Shown here: positions 10,467-22,185 of the stretch, one piece after another
Position numbering within the stretch: position 1 is the first letter of the stretch
Layout of the letters: the number at the start of each line of letters is the position of its first letter
Assembly (NCBI GenBank): GCA_002197995.1
Contig: NGZR01000006.1
Coordinates: 2,469,001-2,533,000 of the forward strand
Direction: 5' to 3'
DNA: 64,000 bases
From: Gaeumannomyces sp. JS-464
Lineage: Eukaryota; Ascomycota; Sordariomycetes; Magnaporthales; Magnaporthaceae
Position numbers and translations under genes: made by a program
Notes under the pieces: generated by a model
What the model saw: only the letters and a program-made list of their open reading frames with translations
Told to the model about the DNA's origin: nothing
Database searches by the model: none

Positions 10467-11651
10467 TCATGACCTCGACACGGGTGTGCTCTGTTTCTCC
10501 CACTCTTCAAAGTCCTTCTTGACAAGCTCTAGTTCCTTCTTCAAGTGTTGTATTTGCTTCTCGTAGTCCTCGAGAATCTGCACCGAGATATGTCAGCGTT
10601 AGGAACGGTGAAGGGTAGAATACAAACAAGGGATATTCTCCATGTGGCTCCACAATGGAATAGGAGGGGGAAAACGTACCTTCTTTGCCTTGGCCTCAAC
10701 CTCCTCTCCCAAGCCTCCCTGGTCGGCGTTGAGCGCGCCCTTGCCGATCTCGGCCTGAAGCGACTCGGCGTAGTCGCGCAGCGTAATGAGGCGGCTCCAC
10801 AGTTCCTCCATGCGGGCGGCGAGGGCGGGGTCCTGGGCGCCGCGCTCGAGGGCAGCCAGCTTGGCGCCCAGGTCGTCCTCGTCGCCGCTGAGGGCGTACC
10901 CCTGTTACGGAGGACCTGGACGCGCGCGCGCGAGGGCGAGCGAGCGGCGGCGCAGCTCAGCATGGCGGCGTCGGGCGGCCAGGCTGCGCACCGAGGTCTC
11001 GAGGTCGTGGCGCGACAGGATGGCGTCGAGCGACGCGTTGATCTCGTGCAGGCGCTGGTTGAACTGGCCCACGGCGAGCCGCTGAGCGTTGAGCCGCTGC
11101 GCGAGCGCCTGGAAGCCCACAGCGGCGACGGGGATGAAGCCTGCCGCGGGCTTGTCGGCCAGCGCGGCCTCCCAGGCCTTGGGGTCGTCACCGGGCGCCG
11201 GGCCGTAGAAGGGGATGTGGGACTCGTCAACCTTGTTGTAGAAGTACGTTCTGAACTCGCAGGCTGGGCTTGCAGGATCCCACTTGTTCGTTATCGCCCG
11301 CATCTGCTCCGGAATCGATTTCTGGTCTGCTCGAGCGGCGGCGATATTAGTTAGCGATCTTGCGGGAGGCGGGACCCGAGTCCGCGAGTAGGAGTCGAAC
11401 GTTGTTGGTCGGTTGCTTCCATCCAACGGTTGGGCCGGGCGGAGCCACTCACGATTTGACAAGCTACCCGGCTTCCATAATGAACTGCCCAGTTGTGACT
11501 GTTGCAACAGCCCTACCTGCTGCTGTTGCTGCGGCTGTTGGAGTTGTTGCTGTTGCTGTTGTTGTTGCTGCTGCGTCTGCTGTTGTTGGCCGCCAAACAG
11601 AGACGAGGTGCCCGTGGCGGCGGGCTGTGTCGACGCCCCAAAAAGTGACAT
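10467..11651 (-). CDS. NUP57: Nucleoporin NUP57/NUP54 (channel nucleoporin), two apparent frameshifts
   Basis: Central-channel nucleoporin that forms the coiled-coil trimer with NSP1/NUP62 and NUP49/NUP58 in the nuclear pore. The exons are 11651-11453, 11326-10680 and 10577-10467, about 318 residues after correction. The N-terminus has LFG motifs (MSLFGAS, SSLFGG) followed by a long glutamine tract. The conserved family block QKSIPEQMRAITNKWDPASP with CEFRTYFYNKVDES follows. Then come helical coiled-coil segments (LNAQRLAVGQFNQRLHEI, RMEELWSRLITLRDYAESLQ) and a C-terminal heptad helix ILEDYEKQIQHLKKELELVK. Two compensating indels lie about 20 bp apart (an extra base in the CG repeat near 10920-10932, and one G missing near 10903-10907), so only about 10 codons are scrambled. 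Confidence 0.88.
11513..11592 (-). repeat. CAG/CAA repeat encoding the polyglutamine tract of NUP57
   Basis: Imperfect trinucleotide repeat of CAA and CAG codons (read as TTG/CTG on the plus strand). It encodes runs of 4, 10 and 5 Gln separated by Thr, Leu or Pro. It lies in exon 1 between the two LFG motifs and the structured part of the nucleoporin. Confidence 0.85.
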
Positions 11652-12291
11652 GGTGAGCGCGCTGGAGATGGTCGCTCGGCAGCAAAGATGGCGCAGTGAA
11701 AGCAATTCCAGGGGAGTATGCAGTTCCTCTAGTATCGGAAGCGATAGCAAGCGGTTGGTTAGGCGGCGGTGGCTCGGCTGTGGTCTCGGCCGAGTATCTC
11801 GAAAGGTCGGCGCGTCTCTCGCGGGTGGTGGCGCGTCAACGAAGCGGCGAGGCTGCTCGCAAAAATTAGGGTACGTCTCTTTCGGTTCCTACAAGAAGTC
11901 CAGGGGTTGCTGCGGAGTCGGCCCAGATCACAGGCCTCGATGCAAGGCTACTCGACGCTGTGGGGAGGAATTTCTTGCTGTCCGGGGAGAGGCAGGCGGA
12001 GCAGCAAAACAAGCGGCGGCTGGCATGGAAGCGCTACAAAAGAAAATGGGGACCGTGCTCCAACGGAGCTCAAAGAGGCTGCAGCTGGAAGAGCTCACCT
12101 TCAGCCCGGCTCGATGTGATTGGTTGCTCACCGCCCGCCCCTGCCCCCGCGGTCAGCGGGCGGGCCAATGAGGCACCCCACAATTGAGACTGACCTTGCT
12201 CGGCCTCGCAACATCGTCCAACCTCCAAAGAGCCGCCCGCCATCGCCAACCGACGAATCTCCGGTCGACCGTCCCACCAACACCGCCCAAG
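11652..12291. promoter_or_regulatory. Short divergent promoter, NUP57 / complex I subunit
   Basis: 640 bp separate the start codons of two divergent genes, so their promoters must share this segment. No repeat or RNA is visible. Specific elements are not assigned. Confidence 0.5.
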
Positions 12292-13057
12292 ATGGCTGCC
12301 CGAAAGCCGGTGTAAGTTCCCCCGTTCGTCTCGGGCCTCTTCTACTACGCCAATTGGCCACAGCCGCGGCGACGTCGACCCGAAAACCCACCGCGGCGCC
12401 CAGGCAGAGAAGTGACGGCATCGGCGCGCAGCATGAGCTAACCCGGGCCGTTCCCGCACGCGCAGCTTCAACCAGCACGTCCTCTACGACACCACGCCGC
12501 TGCCAGACTCGATCCCAAAGGTCAAGGAGATCGGCGCCAGCTCGGCTCCCCTGCTGTCGGCCGCCTTCTTCATCGGGGCCCGGTGCCGGGACTACAACGA
12601 TGACTTCATGCAGTGCAAGAACGAGAACCCCGGCACCGGCGAGTCCAAGTGCCTGACCGAGGGGCGCAGGGTCACGCGGTGTGCCCGGAGCGTCCTCGAG
12701 GATATCAACAAGTCGTGCCTCGACGAGTTCCGCAAACACTGGCAGTGCCTCGACAACAACAACCACCAGCTATGGCAGTGCCGTGCCGACGAGTGGAAGC
12801 TCAACAAATGCGTGTTTGAGAAGATTGTAAGAGCCATTCGGCCATGCTCCACGTCTTGATACGGATCGGCTAACTGAAAGCCTCGTTGGCACGCTCCTCA
12901 GGGTCTGGAGAAGACTATTCCCGACCAGCCCAAGAACTCGACCCCCGTCCACCTGCGCCGACAGCAGATATACGCCCACTACCCCATCATGCCAAACCAG
13001 AAACCCTTTATCCCGGAAAAGAAGGACGCTGCCGTCGACACACCGACGGAATCGTGA
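12292..13057 (+). CDS. nuo-20.8: NADH:ubiquinone oxidoreductase 20.8-kDa subunit (NDUFA8/PGIV)
   Basis: Accessory subunit of mitochondrial complex I, a CHCH-fold protein of the intermembrane-space side. The exons are 12292-12311, 12466-12826 and 12902-13057, giving 178 residues with clean GT-AG introns (gtaagttcc, gtaagagcc). The start reads MAARKPVFNQHVLYDTTPLP, the normal fungal N-terminus. Four CX9C motifs are visible: CRDYNDDFMQC, CLTEGRRVTRC, CLDEFRKHWQC and CRADEWKLNKC. These are the double twin-CX9C signature of NDUFA8, oxidised by the MIA40 pathway. Between them lies LLSAAFFIGARC. The C-terminus (YAHYPIMPNQKPFIPEKK) is also family-like. No frameshift. Confidence 0.96.
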
Positions 13058-16000
13058 TCTGAGACGATGTTTGTGCTCTGGTGGGGGAGAGATGGCACCG
13101 GAGCGTGGGAGCGGCTGGTAGGGGTGATGTGATGTGCTGGCCATCGTATCGTTGTGTGGTGCCGCCTAGTAACGCTGCGCGCGCAACGGGCCCCTTACGA
13201 GCCAGCCAGCTGCAACAGTTGGTGGCAGCGGATGAGCGTCGTGGGAGCCACCCGCGTCCCACAGAAGAGTCCAAGTACCGATTCCACATCCCTCCCCAGG
13301 GCAACCCCGCAGAGCGCTCGGGGACGCTGGTGAGACCGGGCGGCTCAAAACGTCGCTGTACATATAGACTCATCTTGGAAGCAAGAAGCAAGAGCACAGA
13401 GTTGCAACAACAAAAGAAGAAGAACAAAAAACAAACTTATCTGTGCATTTGCCTGCAGGTCGACAGTTGGTAGCCTCTCCGGGAGTCTTCTGATACATGT
13501 ATCGCCCTCTTCGGCTGGTGGCTGCTTGCGCATCACCACGAGCATCACCAGCGCACCCATCATCTATCAAACATCATAAGAGATATCTGGGTAAGGTGTG
13601 ACTGCCAAGGTTCACGCTGTGGGGGTGCGACGGTAACAATGCCGCGCCGTCGCCCTGGCTCAACCGCATCAAAGAAGCCCATTTTATGCGCTGGCCATCT
13701 ACCAGCGGCTACCTGCCTCCTCGACGTGCTGGAAAAGACGGCACGAAAAGACCATGACAGGTACACGTCGCCGAGCCGGGGTCGCGGGATGCAGTTCGCT
13801 TCTGGCTGCGTGTGCTGTCTTCGGGTTAGGGGACGTCGAGGCAAAGACAAGACGACGTGGTGTCTCGAACACAAAAACGAGCGGCAGGCTGGTCCCTCGT
13901 GTCTCGAAATACTTCTCTCTTTTCTTCGAGTGGGTAGAAGAGTCGGCTCCCCTCCATGCTGTGCCAGCCTCGCTAAAAGAGAGGCCCGTCAGGAACGACG
14001 AGGGACATGATGGGTTCTTTTAGCCACTAGACCGCGATCTACCTACGTCTGTAGGTATGTTAGGGTCACCCGATAAGGCCTCTCGTGATGCTTGGATGCG
14101 AGATTTGCTGTTATCCTGCCCACTCGCTGCGGTGTCTGGGCCGTGTGTTGGGCGACATGCTATCTAGACGAGCTTGTGCTTCTCTTCTCGACAATTGCTT
14201 GGCTAACGGGGATTTTTGCTATCGGGCTGCCTGTACTCAGATACAGTTGTCATTTCTGGCGATCAGAGGGCCCAGATTCTTGCGTCCAACCTTGAGCTGA
14301 CTCTCAAGTTTTTATAGAGCTCCGGGGTAAATATTATCGATTTTTTTTTTCTAGGCGATGTTCCGCTTCATCCATGGCTAAAATTCGAAAACGACCACCG
14401 AGAAGATTGTTGCCTGAATGAACATTGTGAACCAGTCACCTTCGATAATTATCTCTAACAATTTGGACCTGGCGCTATCGCCAAGGCAGAGTTCAAACAG
14501 CGAATGAGACCACAGCCCACGCAGATGTGTTAACCACTAGTTCTAAGGTACGCAAGAGACGTTCAGGCACCGGACAGTGACCACACGTTAATGTGGAGCA
14601 ACTTAAGAGCATGTGGTTGAACCTTTCCGTCTCGATGTTCACTATTGCTTTCCAATCCAGCATTGGTCAGATATGCATCATGGCACTTGGTCCGGGCTTT
14701 GCGCCCCCGAATGTGGACGGCCCGTCCGAGTCACAGACGGCGCCGACACTTACGCCGTCGTATTTGGCACGGCGGGGCCGGTTTTACACAAAAAGGGGGG
14801 TGATGGGGGGCTCGGGCTCCCAGAGAAGAGACAAGGAGGGGGAGTACAAGATGACCACTCGGGCGGTGCTATGGAAGGATCAGAAACATTTACAGGGGCC
14901 GCTTAACAAACCTTGTCCAAGATCCAGTACAGGCCACTCGTGCGACCAACGCCACGTCTGGGGACATCGCCAGTTGTCTTGGGCGGGCTTCGTGAGAGAG
15001 GGACAGGATCTTTAGAGCCGAGTGGAAGCGCCATTGGTCAGCATCCCTTTTTCCGCCCCGTTTGCGAGGGAACGCGCGGCGCCGCCAGTGTTCGCCATCC
15101 CTTTTTTCTCCTTTCTTGTGCAACTCTATCAGGCAGAGCACAAAAGTGAGGTCTGCACAACGCTAGGCTCCAATCAACCAGGATCCGTCGTGAGGCAGGA
15201 AAAGCTCACACTCTCGACCTGCGGCATCTCAAAGGATGACTGCGAAATCGAGGGGGACGCCCAAGTGTTGACGGGATCGATACCCGGTGCGACTGAGGCG
15301 TCGAGACATCGACAGCCTGGAAAGCTGGACGGCCAATGTGTCTTGCAGTCCTGAGAGTCCAAGGGCCAAGTCCAGCCCCGACCGCGCCCGACGCCAGCAA
15401 TATATCCTAGACGGCGGGGGGCACTCGGAGGCGGGCTAACTTTCCCGCTCCGTCCTCAATTCATCCCGGTATTGGCCAGGGCAGGTGCGAGGCATCTATG
15501 TCAGGAAGAAGCGGGAGCCCGTTTGTGGGTACAGTTCTAGTCAAGAGGCTTCAGCGCCGTGGCCCACTACGGGTTCGTGCAGCAGACCCAAACACTCCTA
15601 TACCGTCGACGGAAGCTAGAGTTTGAGGATGGGTGGACGGGAGAGCGCGGGAAACGACTCCTGTCGATAGTGCCTCCCCACCTAGCCCTGGCCAAGGCTG
15701 CAAGTTTGGACGCCCTGAGTGGACAGGATCGGGCACTGGCCAGTGAGACTTCCCCGAGACAGAAAAACGCCTCGACGCATCCCTTGCCCGGTCTGCCCCG
15801 CGCTTCTCCAGCCTGACGGACACGGGCGGTAAGAGGCTGGCTGGCCGGCCTGCCTCCCAAGCGCGGGCCTTTTGCGGTGTGCTTTTTTGGGGCAGACTGG
15901 TGGAGGAAAGGATAGCCGGGAAGCGTAAGCGTGAGCGTGAGCGTGGGCAAGGATGCCAGGAGAGGCGCGCCGCGCAAGGGACGCCACACGCACGCATGCG

Positions 16001-18200
16001 CAACCGCCGGGCTGCATTCCGGCCGGTCGATTCGCTGTCGGTGGAATGCTGTGCGTAGGCTGGCTTGGCTTCTGGTAGAGAAGGGGGCGGGAAACTGCTG
16101 ACGTCGTGTTCGAAGCTGAAACGGACCCAAGAGCGGAGAGGGAAGAAGAGGGGGAAAGCCCGGCCTGTTGGCTATGAGCTGCTGTGCAACGAGTTCTACC
16201 GCTTGCGGTATGCGGTTTGCCTCCCATGACCCCGGGCTGGGCGGCGCGGGACAATGGACGGGGCGGAGCAAAGGTTTCTAGCGTGGTTAGCAGAAGAATA
16301 GGGAGGGCATGGAAGAAAGAAAAAAGAAGCAGAGGCCCCTGACGGCCTTGCCGGAAGGCAAGTTCTCCCATTTTTCCTTCATAGTTCCAGACCCGAGCCT
16401 GAGTCGAGATTCTAGAGACCCGGGGAAGGCGATGTAGATGGTATGGGTCGTATAGTACCAGCCTTGTTTCGGAGCATGGGCCACTGGGTGGCTGGAGGCG
16501 AGTGTGATTTGCTGCCAACCGTTTCTCCATCAGTCTCCTGAGAAAGTGTGGTTGGGTCGCCTTGCCCAGGCTGGCTACCATCTTTTTGTTGTGTGGGCGA
16601 CCTGCAGCCCCCGGGACTGCCGGGAAGAGCGGCACACGAAACGGCACACCTCGTCCACCAGCGGATGCCCGTTTGTTGTGGGATGGAGAGGGAACACAAG
16701 ATCGGAATGGAGGCCATCTGGGAGTGGCCCCCGAAACAGGGGCCGGGAAGGCGGGTCGAAAAGATGAAGGTTTTCAAGCATTGGAGGATTTATGAATTTC
16801 GGGAGATGCGTGCAGACGGGCATGCGGGTAGGCGTGTGTTGTTTGAGAGCGTGCGAGATATCAAGGTTGGTCCTCCTGTCAGCAGGGTTTTCGTCTGATG
16901 CTGGTGATTTGGGGCGAACAAACGTCGATCACCACCCCTGCAACTCACCCAACGTCCAGTCCCCTTCCCCGCACAACCCCTGTAGCCCAGCTGTTCGCCC
17001 TCCGGCAGCAACCTCAACAGTTGTTCGTCTGATGTCTGTTGCGCTGCAGCGAGAAGTGATGTGGTACAAGGGGAGAAAAAAGTCGCTGGCCAGAAATGAA
17101 GGGCACCAAACGTTTCGAAACGACGCGACTGGCTCCCGGCTCGCCAGCCAGCGGGCGCGGGTTGGTGGGGTTGCCCTGCTGGATTCCTGCCGAAAACCTG
17201 GTCGTAACTTCCCACATCTGCAAGGTACGCGCGGTTGTACCAAAGATGCACGCCGATGGCGTCCAATGGGGTCCGATCACGAGGGGGACAGGAAACATTG
17301 ACCTCATAGGTCAGCAGATGCTGGGTGCTATCCTGGCACGACTGGGTGCCTGCACAATGGCTAATGTTCTTGAAATCCATCCGCCATCGCCAGAAATCCC
17401 TTCCCCTTACCGCTTGAGGCAATACATCACCTACACGAGCTGCTGGAACTCCTCCACGCCAGCCTTCTTTTGCTAGCGACCGACGCACGTCACTGGCCAA
17501 GGCTTTAAAAAAGACATGGCGCTCGACTGTTTGTGATGTCGACAGGATCGACCAGATCGACTGCCTTCCCCGTCCAGAACGATCGCCAATCGAAGGCGTG
17601 CGGCGTCGCACAATGGCTTGCTGGTACGGCTGGGTCGATTCGTTTTCCTTGATACAACGTTTTACCTGTAAAAGCCAGAGCCTGGAATTCCTGAAGCCTG
17701 ATGGCTTCCATGGCTTGGCTGCTTGGGTCGCGTGTCGCTGGCTGTTTGCAGGGGTTCCATTTCGTGTGCCAGATATCTTGGCCCAGCCGCACCGTCGAGC
17801 TGTCGACGTCGGGCAAACGAATTGGCCAGCCGACCAAAAAGGAGTAATTGATGTCAACTCAAGTCGGGTAGGGGATCGATTTAATACGTCCACCCCTCGG
17901 TCCTCGCACCCCGACTTGCCGCGCCAGTGTTATGCAGACAGTAAAATTTGGGTCTTGGTACTAATCATACACCCTCTCGGCGTCTTTCTGCACCTCTTGG
18001 GCTGGCCGTTTGGCAGGTGTACCTGCCGTTCTTGGGATGCTGTCGAAATTACACACGATTGCCCAGCTGTGGGCTTCCGTTCCGTTCCGAGAATCTGTGC
18101 CGGCCCCTCCTCGGAAGCCTGGGGGAAAAAACCCCCAAGGGAAGACCTCGACACAGCAGAGTCCCGCTCCTCTTTTTAGTCCGTCGTACGGGCCACACCT
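13058..18200. other. Gene-poor interval
   Basis: Over 5 kb without a gene I can support. Open frames of up to 367 codons occur on both strands, but they overlap one another, many begin without ATG, and none shows a family motif, exon structure or signal peptide. No tRNA, transposon or tandem array is apparent and there is no RIP-like AT enrichment. It may be distal regulatory sequence or hold a non-coding transcript. Confidence 0.5.
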
Positions 18201-19858
18201 CGCTCGCTGGCACTCCTTCCTCACTTGCCTCGACTACCGTGTTTCCCAACCCTCCTTCTTCACTTCCTCCACCACCACTACATTCCTTTTCGTGGCATCC
18301 ACCGGCCACGCCGTCACTCCTTTGCGGCCCAGGTACACCCAACTTCCACCTGCAGCGCATTCCATTCTTTTGCATCGTCACCCCCTGAATAGTATCAAAA
18401 TCCCTCTCCGTCCGCTTGGCTCGGTCTCCCCGTCCACACGCAGACCGCAGCCAAGATACGACAACCCGATCACGGGTCTTTTCCGGCAAGAGAGAAGGAA
18501 GGAAAACGACAGTTGACAACTGATCCCGGTTCTGGCCGTGACAAGCTCGTAGGTCGCCTCAGTACAACGCATCCAGAATCAACAGCAGCCCGCTCGCCTG
18601 CCTCGTCTCGTTGTTCGCTGTGTCACTCGTGTGGGCTCCGATCTGACTGTCACCCACTCTTCAGCTTAGCGTGGTGCCAGAAGTGACAGGAGACTGAGGA
18701 CACGGGAAATAACAAAAAATAGACGACGACCGTCACTCCGGATTTCGGGAGCCCAGCCAGACCTTTCTCGTGGTCTAACACAGAACTCCAACTGACAACT
18801 GGTCTTGCCTGTTGTTCAACCACACTCTTTTTCCACCCACCTCGTTCTTTCCGAGACGGCTTCACATCTCTTGGCGGACCTTACGTGGGTCGGCGTGTTG
18901 CGCTAGCTTTGCATTTGCCAGGCAGCTCCGAGAGAGACGACTTCCTCAACTGCCGACGGTGTATATTTACCACCATCACCGCCAGCTCCTTCTTGCTTTG
19001 AGCTATCTCTCCAGCCACGTCCGCCATTGGATGCGATCGTCAATACCCAACGCTCAAGAGGTACGTCCACCAAGACGGATGCTACTGCCGTCACGTTTTG
19101 AAGTGCCCTTGAGACCCCCCGACTGTCCACCTCCCTTTCCTGCCTGCACCCCACCACTCTCCTCAGCATACCCCAATGCCCTCCGCGCTGTGCCAGTGCC
19201 GTCATAAGTGCTTCCTCCGCAATGCGCGACCTGTTTCCTCCCCGGGCCGGCTGCCGGCACGTGCAGCTGCAAGAACGGCCAAGACAGCCGCTCTCGGCAA
19301 CATCTCTTTGAGCCATGCTCTCCGGGCCTGGACTGGTTGTTGCCGTGTCCACGGCCTTCCTCCTCTCCTTTCTCCTGAGACAAAGCGCTTCTTTGCGTGT
19401 GGGGCGCCGCCACGAAACTGCGCCCTGGGACAAAGCTGGGAAAGCGCCGAGCTCTCGACGCCGTGGCCGAGGAAGCCACCATTTCAACCTCCCTTCAACA
19501 CGCCCATCTTCATTCTCCGCGCATTCCTTCCCCATTTCCCACGTTGTCCCGCGACAACCGTCAAACCCATTGCATATCTTACGCACTTTCCTTCAAGGCT
19601 TCACTTCTACACCTTCCTTCCAGGCGACGTTTCTTTTTTGTCTGCTTTGCTCGCCGCAGTCCCATCTTGACTTTTTTTTACAGCAACCCACACTCGTTCA
19701 GCATCTCACGCACGTCTTCCGTCCCTTTTCTATCCTTCGCTTCCTGTCACCCTTCAATCCCGTTCTTTGGATTCCTTGCAGTACCGATTCTTACCAGGCC
19801 TGCAGAGTTCACTCTTTTTGGTTAATCACCACCTGAGCCAGTACAGAACCCAGTCAAC
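18200..19858 (+). promoter_or_regulatory. Pyrimidine-rich upstream region of the CAP-protein gene
   Basis: The plus strand is strongly C/T-rich with many CTTC, CCTCC and CTCTCC runs up to the start codon at 19859. Long pyrimidine-rich leaders and promoters are common in filamentous ascomycetes. Small ATG-started frames occur (for example at 19315, hydrophobic N-terminus, 173 codons) and could be upstream ORFs, but I see no evidence that they encode proteins. The context AACATG just before the CAP start fits an initiator. Confidence 0.45.
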
Positions 19859-20865
19859 ATGAAGGCCTCCTATACCTCGCCGCCTCTGGCCTCGCGCTGG
19901 CTCTGGCCGGTCCGGTCGAGAAGCGCGCCGTTCACACCGAGGTCGTGACGGATATCGTCTACGTCACGGTCACTGCCGGCGCAGAGCCCTCGTCTAGCTC
20001 CAGCTCCACCACACAGTTCAACGTCGGTGGCTCCGACTACGACATCGCAACCGCCACCCCCTCCTGAGACGACGAGTACCCCCAATCCAACTCCTGAGCC
20101 GGCCACGACACCGGTCCCAACGTCCAAGCCAGCGGCTGTGTCCCCTCCGCCGGATGTGAGGCTCGGTTCTGAGCAGGCTCAGCAAGCCCAGCAGGCCCAA
20201 GCGGCGGCGCCCACCGACTTCGCCAGCACCGCCGTGTACCACCACAACATTCACCGGGAGAACAACTCTGCTCCGGCGCTCGCGTGGGATAGCACCTACG
20301 CTGGCTACGCCGCTGAGACTGCCAAGAAGTGCAAGTTCGCGCATGACATGTGAGTCCTCTCTCCCTCATCCTTTGCATGTAATGCCATCAACTGACAAGA
20401 GTGAATTCAGGGCTCCCGGTGGCGGCGGCTACGGCCAGAACCTGGCCATGTGGGGGTCGAGCGGCGATGCCCAGTCCCTCGGCGAGAACACGGCCATCGC
20501 GCGGGCCATCACCAACATGTGGTACAACGGCGAGATCGTGCTGTACCCGAGGCAAACTATGGCCAGAAGAACCCTACCGCCGGAAAATTCGAGCAGTATG
20601 GCCACTACACGCAGCTTGTGTGGGCCGACACTAAGAAGGTCGGCTGCGCTGCTCAGTACTGCCCCCCTGGAACCATGTTCACCGACATGGGCGCCTGGTT
20701 CAGTGTTTGCGACTACTTCCCCGCTGGTGCGTATCGCCACCCCCTCCCCTCAACCCCCTTCAAGACGCCACGGCTGCTGACGTTGATGCTATAACAGGAA
20801 ACATGGGCGACCACTACGGCGACAATGTCTTGAGGCCCCTGGGCAAGGCATCTGTCAATGCTTAA
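19859..20865 (+). CDS. Secreted CAP (SCP/PR-1) domain protein, three apparent frameshifts
   Basis: Cysteine-rich secretory/PR-1 family protein. The exons are 19859-20349, 20411-20726 and 20798-20865, about 291 residues after correction. A signal peptide (LAASGLALALAGPVEKR, with a likely KR processing site) is followed by a Ser/Thr/Pro-rich linker (ETTSTPNPTPEPATTPVP). The CAP domain then contains HNIHRENNSAPALAWDSTYA, the GENTAIARAITNMWYNG region, FEQYGHYTQLVWADTKKVGC (CAP1-type signature) and SVCDYFPAGN (CAP2-type). Several family members bind sterols or lipids outside the cell; the substrate here is unknown. One-base indels break the frame near 19870, in the C-run near 20057-20061 (extra C) and near 20550 (missing G). 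With these corrected, exon phases agree. Confidence 0.88.
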
Positions 20866-22185
20866 ACACCCCCTCACATATCCACCGACTCCCCGCATGG
20901 ACCGCATGTGCGTTCAATGTATGCGCAGTCGAATCCTGTAGTTTGACACGCATCGCACATCCAACACAACTATGGTACATGTATGGGGCTTCCTACCTTG
21001 TCGGAGTTGCATGGCGATGCTCTTCATCCTACTCTGTCTCTTTTGTGTATCATTTATTGGGCTTGAGATCTTTCTCAGACCAAGAACGACTTCATCTCTT
21101 TCGGAACCAAAACGCACCCCCCGGGGAGGCCATTATTTCACGTTCTACTATGCGGCACCAATCTTTCTCCTTTGTTTACCTTCTGATTCTTTTTTTCTTT
21201 CTCTAATGCGGCGAACCTACCATCTTAGCCACAGAGCTTTCATTGCTGCAGCGTCATTTTGGTACAGGGGCAATTTGGTTGCTTATTGAAGGTATACATT
21301 GGGTTGTCAGGGGTGGCAAGGGTGCAGAGGGCAACAGAGGTCCCTTTCGGAGATCCCGAGTCGGTCGACGTCTCGCCCACAATGGATGAGCGGCCTGGCC
21401 TTCTTACTCCCCTTTGTTCTCCTTTTTTTCTCTCTCGCGTCACACGCCCTCCGCCTTTTCCCTTTCCTTACCTTGGCGTTTTCTTTGCACTCTCTCTCTT
21501 CATACCACGATGATCGCTTTTTGGCGTTTCTAGTATAGGGATCGGGACAAAGCATGTGTGCATATTTTGAGCATGGCAATTCAGGGCGGTTTTGGACGGC
21601 GACGGGGATTGGCGGGCGCGATTTGTAGGATCAAGACATCATTTTGCGGGATAATAGAACCCACCAAAAAGAGCACGGAGATTTCCACGACTTTTAGGAT
21701 CTGTCCTGCTGATAGTATTTGATGATGATCGCTCGGGCACTGCACCACGTCCTCTGGCGGTAGACGAGGCCCAACCTCCCTGGGTTGCATAGACTGCCGC
21801 GGTGTGAGCCTGGCATTTCCTGCTACAGCTATGAGGGGGTTTTGAACAGAGCGTGTCAGGTTTCGCTGTAAACAAAATCTCATCAGACAGCGTCAAGAAT
21901 GAGGCAGAGAAAGGAGGCGTTGGTCCAGAATCGATACTCGGACGATGTCTGGGTTGGCGTTGATGGCACTGCCGATTCCTGACCCTAACCCGGACTGTGA
22001 GAAAAGGGGACAGTCTGGAAATGGCCCACTTTGAGGTGGGCCCGGCAGCGGCCGGGCTCCACCAACGATGTCATTTTGCGACAGCCCATCGTGCCCCAGC
22101 ACTTTTTCGCGTGAAGCACCGAGGCAGACGCGAAACTGAGCTCCCAGCCAGACAGCCCCGGACACACACCATCGAGCTCGCCAAG
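20866..22185. other. Intergenic: 3' flank of the CAP gene and promoter of IST3
   Basis: Two tandem plus-strand genes are separated by 1.3 kb. Small open frames on both strands have no recognisable content. No RNA gene, repeat or transposon is seen. Confidence 0.5.

Noticed and set aside
15682..16647. 321-codon minus-strand open frame
   Set aside because: Low-complexity, overlaps other frames in both directions and has no recognisable domain or splice-supported extension.
16790..17893. 367-codon minus-strand open frame in the gene-poor interval
   Set aside because: It opens with GTG rather than ATG, is not hydrophobic or domain-like, overlaps other long frames and shows no known motif; GC-rich DNA gives such frames by chance.
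19315..19836. 173-codon ATG-started frame with a hydrophobic N-terminus
   Set aside because: It lies in C/T-rich leader-like sequence directly upstream of the CAP gene; composition reflects pyrimidine bias, and no family is recognised.
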